NCBI GenBank assembly: GCA_022749755.1 | Contig: CM040448.1 | Coordinates: 14,134,481-14,198,480, forward strand | Reading direction: 5' to 3' | Source of the DNA: Azadirachta indica | Taxonomy: Eukaryota; Streptophyta; Magnoliopsida; Sapindales; Meliaceae | Length of the DNA stretch: 64,000 nt | Shown: positions 37,497 to 50,487 of the stretch, piece after piece | How the letters are laid out: every line of letters starts with the position of its first letter | How positions within the stretch are numbered: the first letter of the stretch is position 1 | Position numbers and translations under genes: made by a program | The notes under the pieces: generated by a model | Database searches by the model: none | What the model was told of the DNA's origin: nothing | Seen by the model: the letters and a program-made list of their open reading frames with translations, nothing else

Positions 37497-40400
37497 ATGT
37501 CAGTGCTTATAGTAACGAGTTTAGGCGACTTAGTTGTGGATTTGTTCGTCGAAAAGTGTCCTTTGACCGCAAAGAACTTCTTGAAGCTCTGCAAGTACGC
37601 AATCTATAGTGCATTCATTATTTTTTATTGTTTACGCTTGCAATCCAGTTGAACACTAATGATATTCAGGATCGTGACTTTGTATTTTCATTATGTTTGA
37701 TTTAGGATTAAGTATTATAACGGCTGTCTATTTCACACGGTTCAGAAAGATTTTACAGCCCAAACGGGCGACCCGACCGGCACTGGAACCGGTGGCGATT
37801 CGGTCTACAAGTAACAATCGTTTATTCTTTATTCCTCCTTGTAGTTCTTCTGGAAAAATAGTGTGTGTTGTGATTTACTGTGTGTGTATCTGTGTCGTGG
37901 TTTTAGGTTTTTGTACGGTGAACAGGCTCGATTTTTCAGCGACGAGATTCGTGTTGACTTTAAGCATACTAAGACTGGCACTGTTGCTATGGCTAGCGCT
38001 GGAGAGAATCTGAATGCTTCTCAGGTTTGAGATTGTTTTTGTGATTTATTTATTTACAGAGATTTGTTGTTGATTAGGAATTATGAATAATATGATGTTT
38101 TGATAGTTCTGTGTTAGCTTTATTTAGATTTATAGTTGTGCAAGTGCGCTGAGGTTTAATTGGAATATGAATATTAGATGTATTTTGGTGCTTATGGTAT
38201 TTGATTTTTCGGCAGTTTTATATCACGCTGCGGGATAATTTGGACTATCTTGATGAGAAGCACACTGTGAGTCCCTTGATTCTAAACTTCTTCTATGCGT
38301 GTGTTTATAATTTTTGTTATATGAACAACCTGAAGGAACAGTTACTTTTGTGACATCATATGCATTTTCAATTCTACATTTCCTGGAAACAAAAGGTCAT
38401 AAAATAAGAAGTTCCAGTTTGTTTCTTGACTCCATGGATTTCTGAGATGCTGTCTCCATGTCTGTCCTGAAATTCCTTTCACTTTTGGAGTAGCATTGTT
38501 GGCTGCACTAAGTAATTGTGTTGTTTGCAGTATTTATATGTCAAGATATATTGAGAAAGATACTCTGTTCCTCACATTGTGAATCATTTGCTATAGGCAG
38601 TAGTCTCTCTGGAGTATTCTGATTATCAGTTTCTTTTTCCCCTGTAATTTACTGAAAAGTATTCTCAAGTGTCTTCGAGGTTCATCCAATTCTTAAAAAC
38701 TTTTGGGCAGAAAAGGAAATATATAACTTAGAAGTCATTTGGGTGATCTGGAAATTTTGATGTAGAAATGCTGCTTTCTCCATTTTAGGCCATGTTGTTG
38801 GTGTAATTTTCTGACTCTTTTTTTAATGGGTTCATTGTTGCAGATTTTTGGGGAGGTTGCTGAAGGGTTTGATACTTTGAGTAGAATTAATGAAGCTTAT
38901 GTAGATGAGAAGAACAGACCTTACAAAAATATCAGGTTTATTTTTATTTATTTATTTTTTAAACACTGTCTATAAATCATTATGTCGAAGTGATGACTGT
39001 AATTTTCACTAGGTTTATTGACGTTAACTGATCTTAATACTTTTGCCCTTTAACTGGTGTAGAATCAAACACACCTATGTATTAGAGGATCCATTTGATG
39101 ATCCTTCTCAGCTGGCTGAGTTGATTCCTGATGCCTCGCCTGAAGGCAAACCAAAAGATGAGGTATTGACTGATTGCATATTTTCTTTAGTTATTTATGT
39201 GAAGGTCTGAAATGAAAAATTTTAATATTAGTAAGAAGAAAAGCTTGTGTGATTTCAAATATTTTGCATCCAACATTTGGACTGATCTTTGATTTATTGA
39301 AGTAATTCCACAGCTGAGAACAGGAACTAGAAGTGGAAATTGTTTAATATTTCAATTATTTTCAGTTAGTAAGAGAGGAATTATTTAGACCAGAAAATGC
39401 TTGGTACCATGTTTATCATATCAATTTGGCAATTCATGGCTAATGCTGATCACTACTGATATAGGAGTATTATGGACTGTTCTTTGGTCAAAACTAATGG
39501 GCCAACCTGGTCAAGTTCTGATCTTGGGCTGATTTTTCAATATTGTTATTAGGTTGATGATGAAGTACGGCTTGAAGATGATTGGGTGCCACTTGATGAG
39601 CAATTAGGTGCAGCAGAGCTTGAGGAGGTTCTACGTGTGAAGGATGCACATTCAAGTGCGGTTGTACTTGAGAGTGTAAGCATTCTGTAGATATGTTATG
39701 ATCCTGGTATTTGGTATCTGGCTGTGAATTTCCATCTGTATAATATGATTAATTTTTCTTCTGTTTTGTGCATTACAGATTGGGGATATTCCTGATGCTG
39801 ATATAAAGCCTCCTGAGAATGTGCTGTTTGTTTGTAAACTCAATCCAGTCACTGAAGTGAGTGCTTGTTCTTTCACTGAATTGAATTAACATTGTTGTGT
39901 GGATCATGAAAGTATTCCTACTTTTCCTTTGATGTCTGAGGGTAAGGAAAGAACATAGGGAACTATGTAGAGAGTTAGGGCAGGATAAACCTTTACTTTG
40001 TTTAATCTGAAAACTAGAAGAGAAATGGGAAAAGGGAAAATGGAATGAAGATTTCCTTCTGGGCCCACATTTGCCTAAAAAATATCGGAAAATGAAATGG
40101 AGAAAAGTCAGCTGTTGAATAGGAGGTGGGAGGGGATTTATTGATATGATCCATCTCTGTTTAGCTATTGAATTATGGCTATTACTATGTTCTGTATTTC
40201 AACATAGAAAGAGAAAGAATGGTGCTTTTCTTTTTATCGTTTCCTTACTCATTTTTTCCTCTCTTTCTAGCAAAGGAAGCACTATAATCAACTGGGAAAG
40301 ATGAAATTGCATCTGCATGCTCCTTCTAATCTTGCCTCTTTAGATTTTCATTTTATGCATGCTTAATCTCTCATTCTTTAATGCAGGACGAGGACTTGCA

Positions 40401-43400
40401 TACAATCTTTTCACGTTTTGGAACTGTTGTTTCGTAAGTGATAAAACTTTTTTCCTTTTAATAATCAATAATTCTTTAATGTGGGCAAGTTTGAGGATTT
40501 AAATAAATCTCTGATTATAAATTAATTATGACAGGGCTGAAATAATCCGTGATTACAAGACTGGAGACAGTTTATGCTATGCTTTTATTGGTGAGTGAAT
40601 ATTGTTCTATTTTCAGTTAAAATACATATAATCTGTTATGCATTATAACAAAAGGTAAATTTTGGTAGCTCCTATTTGTGGTTTCTCTCTAATATGCCCT
40701 GACCACTGTATTACTTGCTTTGGTTTTGAACTCTGATTACCTATTAGCACCATTTTTTTTAATCAAATAAAATTTTGAACTTCGTATCAATGAGTTAAAA
40801 AGTTTTGTAATTCATCTTGTGGGACTTGCTTTTGTCCCAAAAGTGGTCCTGGTGCAAATCTCTGGAAAAAGGAGGTTTCTTTAAATGGCCAACCATCCCA
40901 AGTATAATTTGAACATGAATGCTGAACAGGGACCTAAATGGTGCTTGATGGCACAGAAAATTCACCTTGGCTGATTTAAATAGTTGTTTATGGACCTTGC
41001 TTAATGATCCTTAGTTATTGGACTGTTGTTAGTTATTTAGTGAAAATAAGTATCTAATGAAGTTTTGAGGTGTCTTGGCTAGATTTTGTGATTGATGGCT
41101 GAGAATTTCAGTGAGCCCTGTAGAAGCGGGTTACTCTATACTTTTGGGAAAAAGTTAGTGCTTATGTATCAAAGTACCCAAGTTTATATCTATGTGCATG
41201 TTTTGGATATATGACAAACAGTGTGCTGGTCAGATGTTGTCTCAGTCTATTAATCATGGAATCATAACCCGTCCAAGAACTAAGTTCCCACCTCTGTGTT
41301 ATATGTATATTTTTCTTTCAGTTTATACACAGCAAAGTGATGTGCATCTGTTCATCAGTGTCCTTAATGATTTCAACCTGATATTAATCATTTACTTTCT
41401 TTCCTGCCAGAGTTTGAGAAGCAAGAGGCATGTGAACAAGCATACTTCAAGGTATCTTAAACCAAGGAAATACTTTTTCTTTCTCAAGTCTTGGATTTTC
41501 CTGCCTGCATGTAATGATGATTCTGATGTACTAGCTCCACATACCTCATTTAAATAAATGAGCATCATTTCTTTTTAACTTAAATTTACCATGTGTGAAA
41601 TAGAAAAAGATTTTCATTGTAATATATTTACTTTGGAACACACTATTTGGGTGCATTTATGCCCTTAATTCTTTATCACTGTTCTTCTAGAAAAGATTGC
41701 TTCAGACATTGCACATTGTTGAAATTACAGTTTCTTTTATTTCAATAATCATAAAAAACTTTACGCAAGTTCTTTATTTCCTGGGGCTTTGCATGGGGTG
41801 GCACCTCAAAAAGTTGGTGACTTCTACTGACCTTGTAATTTTGCAAAGCGTATACAGTGCTTAAGAGTTACAAATGCATGCGCATTGTGAGATGCAGGAG
41901 TGAACTCGTGTTTCATTCATGCTTAGTTTCTTGAGAATATTGTTGCAAATATGGATAGCATACATGCATTTTTCCCATAAATTTCTTAATTATTTTCATT
42001 TTAATGCTTTTGCTAAACTTGGTTAATCTTCCTTTTCATGATAGATGGATAATGCGTTGATTGATGATAGAAGGATACATGTGGATTTTAGTCAAAGTGT
42101 CTCAAAGCTTTGGAACCAATACAGGCGCAAAGCAAACCAAACTAGTAAAGGTAAAAGTTAAACACCATTTTAGTAGGACATGGATTATTGTTGTTTGAAA
42201 ATGTTTATAATTTGTGTGTTTGTTTCAATATCCAGCAGTATTAAGTTCCCTTGGCTGTATGCAGTATTAGTTTCAGACTACCCATTTGTCTTACTATGCT
42301 TGTACTTTTTTTTTTCTGGGTTAAAATTTTTTCTCCAGATGCTTTCTTTGTTAACTTGATATCACCCTATCTTAACAAATGGTGATATATTAGAAAAATA
42401 AAAAGAGATGAAACTGTTAAACTCCAGCTTCTTGAAATATGTTCCCTTTACCTGCTTCATGTCTTTTACAATTTCATTGATGGCTGGGAACGACACAAAT
42501 GATAAGCACATATGGCTTTGTGGAATTAAATAGAATATGTTGCTGTATCATTCATTCTATCATGATGTTAATTCTCTTGTTAGGGCTTAAGTTTGTGTGG
42601 AAGAGAAGACTCTCACTTCTCTGGAATATCTGAATTCACAACTTCTCTGGAATATCTGAATTAATAACTTATTTATTTTGCAGGAAACGGTTGCTTCAAA
42701 TGTGGGGCACCTGATCACATTGCCAAGGATTGCACTGGGCAACAAGCTCCAAAATACATATTAAAGGATGATAACCGACAGCGTGGTGGATACAGTGACT
42801 CCAGGTTGGTAAAAATTATAGCATGTGGTTTTCTGGATCTCTCTTTCTCTCACTCACTGTGAAATAATTGTGGTAGGTATGAAATGGTATTTGATGAAGA
42901 TGCACCTGAAAATCCAAGGCATGAAAAAAAGCATCGAGGCCTTAATGCAGATGATGGAGTTGAGAGAACAAAAATGAGTAGACAGAGTTCTGACGTGAGA
43001 GATAGGGATCAAGAAAAGAGAGACCTACATAACAGGCACAGGGAAAGTGGCAGAATGAGAGAAAGCAGACGAGAAAATCGAGATAGACATGGTGGAAGCA
43101 GAATAGACTGGGAAAGGCCTGTGCAGAGACAAGAAGTGAGAGATGATAATGGTCGACATAAGTCGGATTATAGAAAGAGTTTAGAGCCTGTTCGATGCAG
43201 AGAAAGGAGGGAGGATGGAGATTATAGGAACAGAAGTGCAGAAATTGATAACTGTGCAGAGGGGAAAGATAACGGAGATCATAGAAAGAGGAGTTTAGAT
43301 AATGAGAGTCGTCGAGATAGGAGGGATGACAGGGATCATAGAAAAAGAAGTTCGGATGGCGATATCCATGGGGACAGAAGAGATGAAAGAGATTACTGGA

Positions 43401-43582
43401 AGAACTCAGCTCACAGTGACAGAAGAGACAGAAGGAAGGAGATAAGTTATAGAAAAGGCAGTGAAGATGATGATAGCCATGGAAGACGGGGAGAAGAGCG
43501 AGAAAAAAGATGGTGCGGTGCAGAAAGTGACGAGGATCATGATCGTGATAGAAGGCACCACCGTGGCGACAAAAGAAGATGA
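37497..43582 (+). CDS. CYP59: Cyclophilin-RRM-zinc-knuckle protein CYP59 (PPIL4/Rct1-like)
   Basis: This nuclear multidomain cyclophilin contacts RNA and the RNA polymerase II C-terminal domain in other species. Fourteen exons: 37497-37594, 37706-37810, 37907-38024, 38216-38266, 38844-38935, 39063-39162, 39553-39675, 39779-39856, 40387-40433, 40535-40590, 41411-41451, 42045-42150, 42684-42804 and 42877-43582. They give 1842 nt, 613 residues. Domains: cyclophilin-like 1-165; RRM about 242-320 with RNP2 (LFVCKL) and RNP1 (LCYAFIEF); CCHC knuckle [14 protein letters not shown] at about 342-355; and a 230-residue Arg/Asp/Glu/Ser-rich tail in the last exon. In the PPIase site the segment equivalent to FHRIIPGF reads FHTVQKDF, so the catalytic Arg is Thr, and the usual Trp is Tyr (LDYLDEKH). 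This is known for the CYP59 group. Domain order and length match Arabidopsis CYP59. Introns over 300 bp (38267-38843, 39163-39552, 39857-40386, 40591-41410, 41452-42044, 42151-42683) show nothing notable. Confidence 0.97.
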
Positions 43583-44434
43583 AGCCTTTCAAAGGCCCGG
43601 TCACGGCCAAAATTCACGACCTTAATTGCAGCTTAGCAAATGACACTCAAGTCTGTCAAATATTGGAGTAATTAGCCGTACGTAATGCAGTCCAAGATTT
43701 GAATGGGGATTTTCACACGGGAATTACTTTCTTTGTACAATTTTAGATTGTTGTAGTATCCAATCGTGGGTGTGACTATTAGAATGCATTATACCGTTCA
43801 ATTTTTTACAGCAGAAAAGAGGGGGATGGGGGGGCGTGGTGGGGGTGAAAATGCAATAAAAGAGTTGCGAATGCAGTTAAATCTTTAAAGTTGAAAATTA
43901 CAATCGAAAAAATTGGGGTAAAAACACAATAAAAGAATGATGAATGCGTTTCGTGGTCTAATTAATGTATTTGCATCACGACCGTAGACCAATCAGAATA
44001 AATAAAAAAGAATGAGAATAAAACAGCACATTGAACTTCAATTTCATAATTTCATAATTCCACCATTTATTGAGGATATATATTAGAATATTTTAGTATC
44101 AATGCAGAGCCTACGACGATACACTGTTACCTACATAATCATGAGCATCTTTATACAGAGAATTTACGTTCCAATTACTTGAAGAAAGCAGGAAAAGGAA
44201 AACCTTTATATAACCTTAACGTTCTAACAAATTTCCCCAGAAAATAAGGAGAAAAGACCTTAAATAGTTCACATCTCAAAGGATAATCCTGTACCACGTT
44301 ATATGAACTGAATTATTAGTTGATGTTTACTTATTCTGGTTGGCCAGCAGTATCACCTGTAAAAGAGCCCTCTGCAATCCTTGATAAAGCGCCATAACAG
44401 CATGTGGAGAAATATCTCCAGACAGGAATAAGCT
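43583..44434. other. Convergent 3' spacer between CYP59 and cyclin T
   Basis: The 3' UTRs of the two tail-to-tail genes share this ~850 bp. A G-rich run (about 43819-43848, several GGG/GGGG blocks) lies on the plus strand; it could form a quadruplex in the CYP59 3' UTR. I saw no other gene. Confidence 0.55.
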
Positions 44435-47400
44435 CTAGACATGATTTTCTGGTACATGCCTTTTGTGATCTCTCTCCATGTAACCAAGCCGGCTCATCTG
44501 GTTTCGATCTTCTACATAATCATAATTATGATGGTGAGATCCAGGCCCATAATTGTGCCGTGACCTCCCTTCCAGTGCTCTCTCAGGTGTGCTCCCAACT
44601 TTCTGCTTGCGGTTACTTGATTTGGGAGAATGAGAACCCTGACCAAGACCATCAGCCACCGACACCTCCCCTTCTTCCACATTCTCTAAATCTGATGCAT
44701 ACGACTGTCCCCTCATTTCTTGGGGGCCTTCGCCAGGATCCTCTTGATGCCTCTCATAATATGAGTTTTCATATTCTTGTTCAATACCATTTTCTACTTC
44801 CCTCTCGATGAGATCATCCTCGTCCATGAAATCAGTTTTTCGGGTTCTGTCCACGCGGGATTTCCTTCGTTTCTCCACAGCTGCCTTTAACTTATCTGTG
44901 TCAAGCTTCTTGATTGCTTCCTGGGTTGTCTGCCTAACTGTACCTCCTTTGTATTCCAGATTTTTGCCAAAACGCTTTTCCTTCAGATTTTCTAGTTCTC
45001 TGGTTCCACTTCTCACCATATTCCTTTCTTGATCCTCTTCGCCTGGTGCATCTTTCCCAAATCTTGATGCTCGTTGAGATTTTCCCTTGTTTTGGTAACG
45101 AAACATCTCTGATTCATGGTGTCTATCGTCTTGAGTTTCAGTGTATGCATCATCATCTATAGCATTTTCCATCTCTGCACTTTGGCTGTCATGCTGACTT
45201 TGGGTAGTTCTTGAGGTCCAGAATGATTGTCTGCTACTGGCTGATCCGACACTGGCTTAATTGATGCAGGCTTTAAGGGTCCAGGTCTTGAAGTAGTAAT
45301 ACTAGCCTGAGAATAACCACTCATTGCTGGATATTCTTCAGTGATAGATAGAGCTTTCGATGATCCCCGATGAGTACCTCCTGATGCAGTACTTCCTTCA
45401 ACATCACCCTGGGAAGGCGGCAATCGGTTTTGTTCATAGAGTTCCAACATCTGATTGCTAACCTCTGAAAGAGATAAAACCTCGGCATTAGAGCTGAATC
45501 TAACATACTTGCAAAAAGGAAAATAATTAAAAAAAAACTGTAATGTAATAATATAACTAATCCTACTTACATGAGTGTAACTTTCCAACTGATTTGTTAA
45601 AAATAATATTATAATTAACCTTATCTACCTTTCTTAATTATATTTAAAACAAAGAGAATGTGTTAAATACACCATAAGCACAAAAGAAGAAAAATATATC
45701 TCTTGTTATCAGTAAATGACATTGATAACTGCAAGAAAAGTGGGAAACCAACGGAATTGGGAGACAAAGAGAAGGAGAAAACCAACCTTCCAATTGACGT
45801 GGCGTGACCTCAAATTCTTGCCACCACACCCTGTCGCCATCTGATGGAAGCTTTACTTTCAGGAACTTGGCGGCAAGAAAAATGGCCCCCGCAGCAATGT
45901 GGTGGGGCTTAAACTGCAAGCAGAGTGAGGTCCGCAGTCTGCATGCATCCCCCCAATCAAAGGAGAAACCATGGGAAAAGGCCATGAATGCACAACATAT
46001 AAGTAAAAATTGAGCATACCCATCATTGACAAAGTTCCATGCAACTTGAGCAAGGGCATTCTGAGCAACCTTAAATTTCTTTATTGCCTCAACAAGGGGT
46101 TTGTATGGATGCTGTACATTTAGGTCATAACCAAGAGTTGAAAGTACAACTCTTTCTCCAAGTAAAATTAACTCTTTCTGCTGTTCATATGTCTCCTGCA
46201 TGATGCATGCAAATAAATAAATTACTTGTGCAGGAAAAAATTAAAAAAAGAAAGAGGATTGGGATGGAACAGAACAGACAACGAATGTCACAATCTGGGA
46301 CCCATAAATTAATGCTTATGCTAGAAAAAATATGCTGAACACTGGCATAGAAACACATCCATAGACCATAATTTAGTGCTTATGCCACGAAAATATAGCG
46401 AGCAGGGACATAGAAACACATCCATAGACCATAATTTAATGCTTATACCAGGAAAATATGCTGAACATGGTCATAGAGACACTTTCCTAGACCATAATTT
46501 AATGCTTATGCCGGAAAATATGCCAAACATGGACATAGAAACACAGCCATAGACCATAAATTAATGCTTATGCCAGCAAAATATGCTGAGCAAGGACACA
46601 GAAACACTTCCTTAAACCTTAATTTCATGCTTATGACTAGAAAATATGCCAAACACTGGCATAGAAATGCATCCATAGACCACAATTTAATGCTTACGCC
46701 AAAAAAGTATACCAAACTGTCATAGAAACAAATAATCTGAATAACAAAGCAAGATGACTCACAATCTTTAGGATTTAACAGTAAGGCTATGGCAAAACGG
46801 ATTTCATCACCCTTACAAATAAGTCATTGTTCCTATTTCATAACCACAACTGGAAAACAGGTTGGCAAACTTAAGATTACTGGGAATGCATATATAATAT
46901 TTATGATGTTTTCTTTTTCAGGAAAAGAAAAACGAGACACAATAATTCCTAACCTCAAATTAAGCACATCCCAGCTAACTGTTAAATCCCGATATAGAGA
47001 TAGAAATTACATTCTAAACCAAAGGACATGCAATTTAAAGCATTAAATTATTTCCTGGTAGACTATAGCAACATAAATAAAAGTATAAAATCTTATCAAG
47101 TAATATCCAACCTAAGTTCTAGATTAGTTAATGCGACAATTGCGCAATTGGTTCAGCTTTTTTCTAGATGATCTACCAGCTGACATCGAACTATGGATGT
47201 GTTATTGGCATTTAATAATAATAAGAAGCGAATGATGAGATTAACAGATGCATATCACGACAAATCAACAATTTTAGATAAGGTGAGATAGAAACAAATT
47301 ATAAATAGAGAAATGCTACAGTAAACATGAATTGTAAGCATGATACCTTTTGCTTGATCCTATGAACTGCATCAGGATCCTTATCCTTTTTATGAATGAT

Positions 47401-49514
47401 TTCATATGAAACAAGGATAACGTCTTTCAGCGGACGAGGAGTCTCTTCAACCTTCCCAGCAAGAAACATACACACTGTGCCTATGGTCTGCAAAATATTT
47501 TGATTGAAACCAGACACTATAATTGATCCTTGTCAAATTTAAAACCATTTGATCCATTTGATAAGAAATTAAAACTATTTTTCAAATTTAATATTCAATT
47601 AAAATGCTTTTGCTATTCTCCCTCACCACTTCACTTCTACTACTAGATTTCACCCATGCCGCATGGGTTACCCGGCAATGAAGCATGTGTATCATTATGG
47701 AACTAAAACACCTCTCTCAATCGTGCAGCTTACAAAGTCGCTGAAGACCAACATCTCTCTTCCCCTTGGATATACCAGAAGTCAGAGTGAAACAAAAAGG
47801 TATCTTTCTTTTCTTTCTCCTCTTTTCTCTTGGAAGGGTGGTTATGAGAGCAAAATCAATAATATTCGCTTCATATTATAGGAAATTTAAATGCATAGCT
47901 GCACATTAACATTGATTTCAAGGGGCATGTCTGTCCACTAACGTTCACTTAGTAGTACACTGCCCAGTAACTCCTTGGAAAAACGATTTCCAATTCAGTA
48001 TTTGTGAAAAAATGGGATAACTCAATATTTATGGTGGTGTACCTCAATCTTCGGATAGCTAGAGGTGCTTTTAATCATGAATTATAGGATTCTTGATAGA
48101 AAGGGACACATGGACACATAACATAAGCATTAAAATACTCTCATGTATGTCTTTCCATCTTAAAATACTACCTTATATCCACTCCATTTACGGTAATTGT
48201 TCTGTATCCCAAAGCCACAACTAAAATTTGTACTTTGCTATTAAAAAAACTTCATATTTTTTGAATACTCAGGTGGATACACCGAACCACCCATCCAAAA
48301 GACCCAACATTCATGGTGAAATACCATCTGGTCGCTCATCAACAGTAACAAAATAAGAAACATGGCAGTTATAGGCAGTTTCCCCCCTTTTGTGAAACAA
48401 CAATGGTTAAGTTATTCAGTTTCAGTATAAAGCCATTTAAAAAAAGGTATACAAAGTGTGTCCAGAGTAATAAATCAAAAAATAACAGAAATTTCGGTGA
48501 ACTTCCACATAATAGCCCCCAAAAGTCAAAATCAGCATTGATGTCTTTGTCCTCCACTATATTGCAAACAATGATTACATTATATTATGCTACTAATATC
48601 AACAAACATGTGATCCGAATCTTTGTCGAAGATTACATTAAAGAGGATTTAGTATTAATCCATAGATAAAAGTGGAACTAGCTACAACCTGCTAGATCGA
48701 TACTCTAGTAATTTTCTCCAGGAGTATAATTAAAGATACAATATTTTGTAGATGAACATAACTCACCCTCCTATCATTCTTTGCATGTGATTGACGAAGG
48801 AAAAAACGGTGGCAGAATATTATTGCTGTAGCAATTGTTATCTGGGGCCTACATATCAAGAAACCAAATTAAATATCATGGTAACCAAAAACTGTAAATT
48901 CACAAGTCAAATTTGAAGCACAACTACACATAACTTGAAGTACAGTACAAGTAGAAGAGCAGCAATAAGTTCACCATGCAGTAGGAGAGCAACCCATCCT
49001 CAGTGCTACATAATTATTTCACAACTATACTACTTTACCTTAACAATATCATTCTGAGAAACTAACTTAATATTTTTCTTTATCGGAAAAAAACAATTTA
49101 ACTTGAGAGCAGATTAAGTAAGCAAATCAACAATGTGAAAATTGAGTTTGAGAAAAAATTTAAGGGGCAAACCTTCCCTGATGTTTCAAACCAAATCCTC
49201 TCAAATTGTCTCTCTTTGTATCACATCAAAGACGTAAATATTATTTTATCAGATTAGGGGTAGAAGAAGTTAAACACATCCAACTCAAATGCATAGACTC
49301 ACACTTTAAGTCTCATGCCCAAGTCTTGCAGAAATGTACAGTATGACTTGCGTAGATAAGTCTCTTTTTTCAAGTCGATGCCATCTCGTTTAGATGGGGA
49401 ATTATCTTCAAGTTCTTTCCTAGAAAAGTACCAACAGCCACCACCCTGTGGTTCACCTTCATAAATTCCATGATGTGAGTAATCAACAGGCAGCAGATTA
49501 GCCATTTTTATCAT
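44435..49514 (-). CDS. CYCT1: Cyclin-T (P-TEFb cyclin), last exon apparently frameshifted
   Basis: This is the cyclin partner of CDK9-type kinases (CDKC in plants), which phosphorylate the RNA polymerase II CTD. Coding exons: 49303-49514, 48767-48848, 47347-47487, 46020-46195, 45787-45938 and 45464-44435. The start is 49514, or the Met three codons on ([13 protein letters not shown]). A 5' non-coding part (49515-49574) is preceded by an intron to about 50487 and a leader exon near 50488-50580. Tandem cyclin boxes occupy residues ~40-250 ([60 protein letters not shown]). In the last exon the frame beginning [13 protein letters not shown] stops at 45157 (356 residues). The conserved C-terminal region ([14 protein letters not shown] to the stop at 44435, with [20 protein letters not shown]) is in another frame. 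Total coding length is one base short of a multiple of three, so a one-base deletion near 45190-45265 is likely. Intron 3 holds a minisatellite; the other long introns (47488-48766, 48849-49302) hold nothing recognised. A decayed copy lies at 1742-4300. Confidence 0.9.
46300..46730. repeat. Minisatellite, ~7 copies of a 62-65 bp unit, in cyclin-T intron 3
   Basis: Unit starts (ACCATAAT-like) fall at about 46300, 46365, 46428, 46491, 46553, 46616 and 46679. Each unit contains AATGCTTATGCC, AAAATATGC and CATAGAAACAC in the same order. Copies differ by scattered substitutions and 1-3 bp indels. The array lies wholly in the intron between coding exons 3 and 4. The minus-strand open frame across it (46715-46506) is a by-product of the repeat and not a gene. 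Confidence 0.95.
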
Positions 49515-49671
49515 TGCTAACCAGCTGGGTCCAATTCTAGTATAAATGGTCTATTTGGTTGCCAGCACAACTTCCTGTCAATGCATGCCAAGATGCATCA
49601 GAGACAAAAGTCTAAAATATAATGTTTTAAAAGAAAATAATGGTAACAATAATTTCAAAGAATCAAAATCA

Positions 49672-49790
49672 AGCAAGATTTGAACTCACAGCTTTGTAGC
49701 ATTTGAACCTAAGACATTGGACTAGGAGACCAATGTTCCACGAAACTGAACAAGAGAGCTCAGTTATCACATTAGATAAGCTTGAAAAGA
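49672..49790 (-). repeat. tRNA-like / SINE-like remnant in the cyclin-T 5' UTR intron
   Basis: On the minus strand the segment reads like the body of a tRNA: a D-arm-like ACTGAGCTCTCTTGTTCAG, then an anticodon-arm-like hairpin (CATTGG...CCAATG), then GGTTCAAAT resembling the pol III B box. It lacks convincing acceptor-stem pairing, so it is not a functional tRNA. A tRNA-derived SINE fragment is the best guess. The surrounding intron (49575-50487) is otherwise unremarkable. Confidence 0.35.
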
Positions 49791-50487
49791 AGATAATTCG
49801 TTACATATATAACTCCATTGCTGTTGCTTGCACATACTATCATATCATATGTTGTAGCTAAAAAATAAAGATGACCAATTGCATTAACATCAATCTATTA
49901 GAAATGGAAGCAATAAATAAGCCTTAGAAGATTCCAAAGCATAACATTTTTGAATCCAAACAAACATTCTATCAGATTCCAACTCCACTCAAGCATGAAC
50001 AAAAAACTACATTCAGGGAAAATGTAAGGCATCATCAACTCTTCTCTAGACTTTACAAAAAATCAATTTCTAACGAAAATCAACATGTTGTCAAAAATGC
50101 TTATAATGTTAGAGGGAAAGTTCATAATTCCCCATAAATGTATGTATAGACTTGAAAACAGCAGAGGATAATATACTTATCAAAAAATAAAATTTCACAA
50201 TTTGCATAAATTTGGCAAAATATTTTTTTAAAAATGTTTGCTTCCATTACCAACGATTATAATACAGTTAGTTAGAGGTGCTACAATTCTAAATTTTCCA
50301 GGAAAATGAGTCCCTTTTTCACAAAAAACAACCATAGAAAATAAAAATTCCAACTTTATTCGAATATCGCCAATCATATAAAGCAAAAGTCTTCCAGCAA
50401 AATAAATTCCATAGAAACGAACACGATCAAATATTGAATTTCGCTTACGCCAATTTTTTTTTTTTTTGAGAAAAACGAAATTTACCT

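Noticed and set aside
42942..43610. 222-codon minus-strand frame
   Set aside because: It is antisense to the Arg/Asp/Ser-rich last exon of CYP59; biased codon use there keeps the opposite strand open. Its His/Leu/Phe-rich content has no family match.
44404..45032. Plus-strand frames (44404-44811 and 44808-45032)
   Set aside because: They are antisense to the cyclin-T C-terminal exon and contain no recognisable domain or splice context.
46506..46715. Minus-strand frame with an internally repetitive protein
   Set aside because: It is produced by the ~63-bp minisatellite in an intron; periodicity near a multiple of three creates the pattern.
46300..46730. CRISPR-like array (regular repeats)
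   Set aside because: Whole units are repeated without unique spacers, and the genome is eukaryotic; this is a minisatellite.
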